Shown here: one piece after another, positions 5,378 to 9,096 of the stretch
How the letters are laid out: each line of letters starts with the position of its first letter
Numbering within the stretch: the stretch's first letter is position 1
Assembly (NCBI GenBank): GCA_034434895.1
Contig: DAOTYI010000301.1
Span: 1-9,096, forward strand
Source of the DNA: DAOTXL01 sp034434895
GTDB lineage: Bacteria > Chloroflexota > Anaerolineae > JAAYZQ01
Length of the DNA: 9,096 bases
Direction: 5' to 3'
Translations under genes and position numbers: made by a program
The notes under the pieces: generated by a model
Database searches by the model: none
The model's input: the letters and a program-made list of their open reading frames with translations, nothing else
What the model was told of the DNA's origin: nothing

Positions 5378-6928
5378 ATGGCAAGACTACACGAGTATCA
5401 AGGTAAGGAACTGCTCAAGCAGTTCAAGATCCCCGTCCCCAAGGGCGGTGTGGCGCGCACCGCAGAAGAGGCACGCCGCCTGGCCGGGGAGATCGGGGGC
5501 GAGACCATGGTCAAGGCCCAGGCCTGGGTGACGGGCCGGGCGGGGTTGGGCGGCATCAAGAAAGCCAGCAATCCCGATCAGGCCGAGGAGGCAGCCCGCC
5601 AGATGCTGGGCATGAAGATCAAGAACTTTACCGTGGAGCAGGTGCTGGTCGAAGAAAGGCTGGAAATCGCCCGCGAATTCTACGCCGGGGTGATCATTGA
5701 CGACGCCGCCCGGCAGCCGGTGGTCCTGTTTTCCAGTGTGGGAGGCACCGGCATCGAAGAGATCGCCGCCGCCCATCCCGACAAAGTGGCGCGGATGCAT
5801 GTAGATGTGGGCACGGGGTTGCTGGACTTTCAGGCGCGGGACCTGGTGCGCCGCACCGGGATCGGCGGACAGTTGCAGGTGGACCTGGGCAATGTGCTGG
5901 TGGGCCTGTACACCCTGGCCCAGCAGTATGACGCCCGCGCCGCCGAGATCAACCCCCTGGTGCAACTGGTCGACGGCAAACTGATGGCCGCCGACTGTCG
6001 CGTCACCGTGGACGACTATGGCGTCTTTCGCCACAAAGATCTGGGCATCGAGATCGCCCGCGAGTACGACCGCCCGCCAACCAGGCTAGAAAAGATCGCC
6101 TATCAGGTCGAAGCAAACGACTATCGCGGCACCTTCTATTTCATCCAGATGGCCGAAGGCTTCAAGCGGGGTGAGGGATATGTCGGCTTTCACGGCGCCG
6201 GCGGCGGCGGCTCGATGATGAGCATGGATGCCATCATGCGCCAGGGCTATAAGCTGGCGACCTTTGTGGACACCAGCGGCAATCCGCCGGCCAGCAAGGT
6301 CTACCGCGCGGCCAGGATTGTCCTGGCCACCGGGCCGATTGACGGCTACTTTGGCTCCGGTTCGGGCGTGGCCAGCCAGGAGCAGTTCCACTCAGCGCGG
6401 GGGTTCGTCAAAGCCTTCCTGGAAGCGCAGATTGACGTGCCGGTGGTCATCCGCCTGGGCGGCAATGCCGAGGACAAGGCGGTCGAGATCCTGGAATGGC
6501 TCAACGGCTGCGTGCCGGCGCCGGTGGAAGGCTACAAGAAGGACGATCCGCCCGACTTTTGCGCCGCGCGGCTCCATGCCCTGATCCAGGAGGGGAAGCG
6601 CGTGCCGGTGACACGACCGCAGCGCCCCCCTGTAGCGCCGACGCCCGACCTGCGCCTCTACCAGTTCCAGACGGTCACCGGGGGGACGGTCACCTATAAC
6701 CACAGCTTCTGCGCTGTGTGTGAGAGCAAGGTGTGCGTCCAGGAATGCGCCGGCAAAATCCTGACGCTGAACGAAGCCGGGCTGCCGGTGCTCAACATCA
6801 CGCCGGAGGAGGCGAAAAAGGGCCGCTGCTCCGAGTGCCTGGCCTGCGAGGTGGATTGCTACTTCAAAGGTGCTGGCGGCGGGCAGATCGTGCTGCCGAT
6901 TCCGGGGCTGGACGATTTGCGATTGTAG
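5378..6928 (+). CDS. ADP-forming CoA-ligase beta subunit (SucC/CcsA-like) fused to a FixX-like ferredoxin domain
   Basis: The enzyme type joins CoA to a carboxylic acid using ATP, via a phosphohistidine on the alpha subunit. Residues 1-405 are an ATP-grasp plus CoA-ligase core: HEYQGKELL (5-13), VKAQAWVTGRAGLGGIK (45-61), AAEINPLV (188-195, Asn192 for metal/nucleotide), GYVGFHGAGGGGSM (267-280), FVDTSGNPPASKVY (296-309) and VVIRLGG (356-362). After a proline-rich linker (about 409-425), residues 440-516 hold eight cysteines: 445, 448, 453, 457 and 484, 487, 490, 494. The spacing and the ending (GRCSECLACEVDC, then GGGQIVLPIPG) resemble FixX-type ferredoxins. Succinyl-CoA ligase beta subunits are about 390 residues and lack this domain. 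Start ATG 5378 follows GGAGGAG. The alpha subunit is encoded downstream, past a lipoprotein gene. The substrate could be succinate, citrate, malate or another acid. Confidence 0.85.
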   Translation: MARLHEYQGKELLKQFKIPVPKGGVARTAEEARRLAGEIGGETMVKAQAWVTGRAGLGGIKKASNPDQAEEAARQMLGMKIKNFTVEQVLVEERLEIAREFYAGVIIDDAARQPVVLFSSVGGTGIEEIAAAHPDKVARMHVDVGTGLLDFQARDLVRRTGIGGQLQVDLGNVLVGLYTLAQQYDARAAEINPLVQLVDGKLMAADCRVTVDDYGVFRHKDLGIEIAREYDRPPTRLEKIAYQVEANDYRGTFYFIQMAEGFKRGEGYVGFHGAGGGGSMMSMDAIMRQGYKLATFVDTSGNPPASKVYRAARIVLATGPIDGYFGSGSGVASQEQFHSARGFVKAFLEAQIDVPVVIRLGGNAEDKAVEILEWLNGCVPAPVEGYKKDDPPDFCAARLHALIQEGKRVPVTRPQRPPVAPTPDLRLYQFQTVTGGTVTYNHSFCAVCESKVCVQECAGKILTLNEAGLPVLNITPEEAKKGRCSECLACEVDCYFKGAGGGQIVLPIPGLDDLRL

Positions 6929-7018
6929 ATTTACGATTTACGATTTACGATTTACGATTTACGATTTACGATTTACGATTTACGATTTACGATTTACGAT
7001 TTACGATTTTAGATTGGA
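6914..7018 (+). repeat. Heptanucleotide tandem array, 11 perfect GATTTAC units
   Basis: Eleven perfect GATTTAC units occupy 6928-7004. In the same register the array extends left as GATTTGC and GATTGTA (6914-6927), inside the last codons and stop of the CoA-ligase beta gene, and right as GATTTTA and GATTGGA (7005-7018). The last unit donates the GGAGG Shine-Dalgarno of the lipoprotein gene. Because 7 is not a multiple of 3, all three + frames read the same seven stop-free codons, while the reverse strand has TAA stops. Such an array is prone to copy-number change by replication slippage; the distance from ribosome-binding site to ATG would not change, but the intergenic distance would. Confidence 0.95.
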
Positions 7019-7027
7019 GGAATACGT

Positions 7028-7291
7028 ATGAAACGGTTGGTACTGGTTGTGTTGATCCTGGGCGCGCTGTTTCTGACCGCTTGCGGCAAAGAGGAGCCGG
7101 CACCCACCCCTACGACCTTTGAATCGCCGTTGGGCGTACCCAACCCGGCGTCGGTGTTTTGCACGGAAAAGGGCTACCGACTGGAGATCCGCACTGCGGC
7201 CGACGGCAGTCAGACCGGCTATTGTATCTTTCCCGACGGCAGCGAGTGCGAGGAATGGGCCTTCTATCGGGGGGAGTGCACTGCGCCGTAG
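7028..7291 (+). CDS. DUF333 lipoprotein
   Basis: This is an 87-residue secreted lipoprotein. The N-terminus MKRLVLVVLILGALFLTAC has two basic residues, a hydrophobic core and a lipobox (L-T-A-C, Cys19), so it should be lipid-anchored outside the cytoplasmic membrane after signal peptidase II cleavage. A charged/Pro/Thr-rich spacer is followed by the DUF333 domain: NPASVFC (39-45), RLEIRTAADGSQTGYC (51-66), PDGSECEEWAFYRGEC (69-84). The cysteines at 45, 66, 74 and 84 could form disulfides. DUF333 proteins are sometimes called putative hemolysins, with little proof. The start follows GGAGG 7 bases upstream. Its place between the two subunit genes of one cytoplasmic enzyme, behind a repeat array, suggests a later insertion rather than a shared role. 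Confidence 0.88.
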   Translation: MKRLVLVVLILGALFLTACGKEEPAPTPTTFESPLGVPNPASVFCTEKGYRLEIRTAADGSQTGYCIFPDGSECEEWAFYRGECTAP

Positions 7292-7365
7292 AGCTATCCG
7301 TAGCAGCGCGGGATTCCTTCCCCCACTACCCGGAAGCAGACCTGTCAAGCGAGGAGTAGATTCAA

Positions 7366-8271
7366 ATGTCCATCCTGATAGACCAGACCAAACGGGTTCT
7401 CGTCCAGGGCATCACCGGGCGCGAGGGGATGGCCCGGACGAAACTGATGCGTGAATATGGCACCAACGTCGTCGCCGGCGTCACGCCGGGCAAGGGCAAT
7501 CAGACGGTCGAAGGGGTGCCGGTGTTCGATACCGTCCAGGAGGCGTGGGAGCAGGTCGGGCCGATTGACGTGTCGGTGCTGTTTATCCCCGCGCCCATCG
7601 TCAAACCGGCGGCGCTGGAGGCGATTGCCGCCGGGGTCAAGTTGCTGGTCATCGTCCCCGACCGCGTGCCGATCTGGGACGTGTTGGCCATCGCCAAAGC
7701 GGCCAAAGAGGCCGGCGCCCACTTTGTCGGCCCCAACACCCTGGGGGTGCTCAGCCCGGACAAGGGGGTGCTGGGCATGATCGGCGGCCGGGCTGCTTCG
7801 GCCAGGGCCTGGTTCTTCCCCGGCCCGGTGGGCATCAGCTCGCGCAGCGGCGGCATGACCTCCAGTATGGCCTATTACCTGGGTCGGGCCGGCATTGGCG
7901 CCACCACCCTGGTCCACGTCGGCGGCGATGCGGTGGTCGGCCTGCCCCATCCCGATGTCGTCCGGCTCTTCCAGCAGGACCCCGAGACCAAAGCCATCGT
8001 CCTGTTCGGGGAAATCGGCGGCACGCAGGAGGAACGGGTGGCCGACCTGATCGAGGCCGGCGAGGTGACCAAGCCGGTCATCGCCTACATCGGCGGCAAG
8101 GCGGCCAAAAGCGGCACCCGCTTTTCCCACGCCGGGGCGATCATCGAGGGCAATCGCGGCACCTACGAAGGCAAGGTGGATCGCCTGCGCTCGGTCGGCG
8201 CGACGGTGGTGGAAGCCTTTGGCGACCTGCCGGCAGCGACAAAAGAGGTGCTGGCGCGGCTGGGGGTGTAG
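7366..8271 (+). CDS. ADP-forming CoA-ligase alpha subunit (SucD/CcsB-like)
   Basis: This is the partner of the beta subunit at 5378-6928. At 301 residues it matches succinyl-CoA ligase alpha subunits. The N-terminal CoA-binding Rossmann domain shows VLVQGITGREG (11-21), then GVTPGKGNQ and GVPVFDTVQEA. GPNTLGVLSP (122-131) replaces the common GPN(T/C)PG. SRSGGM (159-164) is closer to the SRSGGM of ATP-citrate lyase than to the SRSGTLT of succinyl-CoA ligases. GEIGG (215-219, Glu216) and FSHAGAI with His255 give the phosphohistidine and its stabilising Glu. The enzyme should therefore be phosphorylated and active. GAGGAG (7351-7356) lies 9 bases before the ATG. The SRSGGM feature and the lyase-like gene at 9063 make citryl-CoA synthetase a possible identity; succinate-CoA ligase is the default annotation. 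Confidence 0.88.
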   Translation: MSILIDQTKRVLVQGITGREGMARTKLMREYGTNVVAGVTPGKGNQTVEGVPVFDTVQEAWEQVGPIDVSVLFIPAPIVKPAALEAIAAGVKLLVIVPDRVPIWDVLAIAKAAKEAGAHFVGPNTLGVLSPDKGVLGMIGGRAASARAWFFPGPVGISSRSGGMTSSMAYYLGRAGIGATTLVHVGGDAVVGLPHPDVVRLFQQDPETKAIVLFGEIGGTQEERVADLIEAGEVTKPVIAYIGGKAAKSGTRFSHAGAIIEGNRGTYEGKVDRLRSVGATVVEAFGDLPAATKEVLARLGV

Positions 8272-8278
8272 GGGATCG

Positions 8279-8321
8279 GGTATCAGATACCAGATATTGG
8301 CAATATCCAATATCTAATATC
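8279..8321. repeat. Palindromes and minus-strand heptad repeats after the alpha subunit gene
   Basis: GGTATC-A-GATACC (8279-8291) is a perfect palindrome around one base. GATATTG-G-CAATATC (8293-8307) is another. CAATATC, CAATATC and TAATATC (8301-8321) are three tandem heptads whose reverse complements (GATATTA, GATATTG, GATATTG) match the tract upstream of the beta subunit gene. No T tract follows, so this is repeat DNA able to form hairpins rather than a clear terminator. Confidence 0.65.
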
Positions 8322-8323
8322 AA

Positions 8324-8494
8324 CATGCGGGAGTTAGAGCCGGTCCTGGCTGCCTGGTGCGCCATCACGGCCTGGACGTGGAGGAGGCCATTGCCCGGCT
8401 GCGGGCTGTCAGGCCGACGGCCCTGAGTGCGCCGGGCCACGAGGCCACAGCCCGGCGCTTTGCGGAGAAGAAAACAAGGCCAACACTGAAATGA
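8324..8494 (+). pseudogene. Remnant of a dual-specificity/tyrosine phosphatase-like gene (C-terminal end)
   Basis: The open frame reads HAGVRAG, then CLVRHHGLDVEEAIARLRAV, RPTALSAP and HEATARRFAEKK, ending in TGA at 8492-8494. The pattern YLVRxGLxxEEAIARxRxxRP followed by a helix with RFAE is the typical tail after the HCxAGxGRTG phosphate-binding loop of bacterial dual-specificity phosphatase-like proteins. Here only a damaged loop remains: HAGV and RAG are visible, but the catalytic Cys and everything upstream are gone, replaced by palindromic repeat DNA. The neighbouring frame reads EPVLAAW across the loop, which suggests small deletions. No start codon or ribosome-binding site fits it. 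The family call is from memory of the pattern. Confidence 0.5.
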
Positions 8495-8535
8495 ATGTGG
8501 AGGCCATTGTCAGCCGCGTAATCGGAGGAGAAACG

Positions 8536-8832
8536 ATGAATCAAATAGATCGACTTCCCGATGCCTATCGCAGAGACATTATCAAGGCGACCAGAATACT
8601 CTCGGAGGCCGGATGTAGCCGGGTATTTCTTTTTGGCTCACTCGTCAATGGAGAGTTCCGAGATGGCTCGGACATTGACCTGGCGATTCGTGGGTGTCCC
8701 ACAGGGCAGTTTTCCCGTCTGTGAGGGAGACTTTTGCTGGAGCTAGATCACGCTGTAGATCTGGTAAACCTGGATAGGCAAAACGCTTTTGGAGACTATT
8801 TGGAAAAGGAAGGAGAGCTGGTCCAGGTTGGC
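8536..8832 (+). pseudogene. MNT-type nucleotidyltransferase antitoxin (MntA-like), interrupted by an in-frame TGA
   Basis: The ATG at 8536 follows GGAGGAG (8524-8530). The protein shows a minimal nucleotidyltransferase domain: VFLFGSLVNGEFRDGSDIDLAI (residues 30-51), with Gly34-Ser35 and the metal-binding Asp46 and Asp48. TGA at 8722-8724 stops it after 62 residues. Beyond the stop the same frame continues with a good family C-terminus: LLLELDHAVDLVNLDRQN, then FGDYLEKEGELVQVG up to 8832. The third conserved Asp (8758-8760, in AVDLV) lies behind the stop, so the truncated product should lack activity. In intact MntA/HepT systems the MNT protein AMPylates the HEPN toxin to silence it, and the HEPN gene is adjacent; here it follows as a broken fragment. 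An upstream in-frame ATG at 8491 overlaps the phosphatase remnant and is less likely. Confidence 0.75.
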
Positions 8833-9063
8833 TGTACTGATTCAAATCACAAGACCCACAGCCAACCGGCTACCGGTCCTGACACCAGAAACCACAATAC
8901 GATTGGCTGATTACCTTGCCATTTCTATCGGCACTCTTATTCGTTCTTTTTGACCTGGGAGGAACTGGAAAGACTGGTGACGTCGTTGGATGACGTATGG
9001 GCTCAGATCAAACAGGAGCTTCGGCAGTTCTTGAATACATTATCAACGGAGGGAAAGGCATAA
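8831..9063 (+). pseudogene. HEPN (HepT-like) toxin remnant, N-terminally deleted and frameshifted
   Basis: Two frames together give the C-terminal half of a HEPN ribonuclease toxin. Frame one (to 8920) reads RLPVLTPETTIRLADYLA. The next frame, from 8920, reads HFYRHSYSFFLTWEELERL and continues VTSLDDVWAQIKQELRQFL to TAA at 9061-9063. The family normally has ...LADYxxFRHxxRHxYxF..., where the R-x4-H motif is catalytic. The join is best explained by loss of about 7 bases, which would remove the first Arg of that motif and shift the frame. The N-terminal half is missing: the MNT C-terminus runs directly into this fragment at about 8832. It cannot encode an active toxin. Its stop overlaps the start of the next gene by one base. 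Confidence 0.65.
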
Positions 9064-9096
9064 TGGCTGAAGAAACCTGGAAAACCGCAATCACCA
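9063..9096 (+). CDS. Start of a gene cut by the window edge, possibly citryl-CoA lyase-like
   Basis: An ATG at 9063 follows GGAGGG (9048-9053) by 9 bases and overlaps the preceding TAA in TAATG. Only eleven residues are visible (MAEETWKTAIT). Many citryl-CoA lyases and related short citrate synthase-like proteins start with a W-K-T-A-I-T motif followed by an x-P-N-x-I-x-x-R-G-Y block. The first part matches from memory, but the rest is outside the window. The nearby CoA-ligase subunits make this reading reasonable. It must be treated as a guess on eleven residues; that a gene starts here is much more certain than its identity. Confidence 0.45.
   Translation, partial: MAEETWKTAIT

Noticed and set aside
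6928..7004. CRISPR-like array
   Set aside because: Units are 7 bases with no spacers and there are no cas genes; it is a simple tandem repeat.
6733..7122. Open frame running through the heptad array (DLRFTIY repeats)
   Set aside because: It is a different frame of the ferredoxin domain followed by repeat translation; the repeat is stop-free in all + frames by its sequence alone.
7345..8310. Long open frame on the - strand opposite the CoA-ligase alpha gene
   Set aside because: It mirrors a well-recognised + strand gene in GC-rich DNA, has low-complexity His/Gly/Asp-rich translation and no family motif.
8722..8724. TGA read as selenocysteine or recoded
   Set aside because: MNT nucleotidyltransferases have no selenocysteine, no SECIS-like hairpin was evident, the other genes show normal stop use, and the adjacent HEPN gene is also broken.

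Overview
The window is GC-rich and gene-dense, and every supported gene is on the + strand. It looks like accessory and central-carbon DNA from an environmental bacterium. The gene types (a DUF1385/YqhQ membrane protein, an LDH2-family dehydrogenase, a TPR protein with a C-terminal helix-turn-helix-like domain, a DUF433/DUF5615 toxin-antitoxin pair) and the repeat-rich spacers fit a Chloroflexota (Anaerolineae-like) genome. That assignment is an inference from gene content and style; no rRNA or marker gene is present.

Layout. 1-1082: 3' part of a secreted or anchored clan GH-A glycoside hydrolase-like protein, entering from the left through a proline-rich linker. 1094-1606: a small two-helix membrane protein with a PH-like domain and no ordinary start codon. 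1606-1797: a MITE-like element with 16-bp terminal inverted repeats, filled with copies of a CCTTTGTGTC-type dispersed repeat. 1823-2716: DUF1385 protein. 2730-2759: a good sigma70-type promoter driving a TPR/DUF6398-like gene (2815-3486), followed by a possible terminator.

3591-8271 is a probable metabolic operon: an LDH2-family malate/lactate-type dehydrogenase, a DUF433-DUF5615 toxin-antitoxin pair, an ADP-forming CoA-ligase beta subunit fused to a FixX-like 8-cysteine ferredoxin domain, a DUF333 lipoprotein, and the CoA-ligase alpha subunit. At 9063 a new gene begins whose first residues resemble, from memory, citryl-CoA lyases. If so, the cluster could encode citrate activation (CoA ligase), cleavage to acetyl-CoA plus oxaloacetate (lyase) and reduction of oxaloacetate to malate (LDH2-type dehydrogenase), a split relative of ATP-citrate lyase with a built-in iron-sulfur module. 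This is a hypothesis; the ligase substrate cannot be read from the sequence.

Between the alpha subunit and that last gene (8272-9062) lie remnants of three genes: a dual-specificity-phosphatase-like tail, an MNT nucleotidyltransferase antitoxin with an in-frame stop, and a HEPN toxin that has lost its N-terminal half and is frameshifted across its catalytic motif. Short heptanucleotide tandem repeats (GATTTAC, GATATTG, GATTGGA types) lie in four intergenic gaps and often run straight into the Shine-Dalgarno of the next gene.
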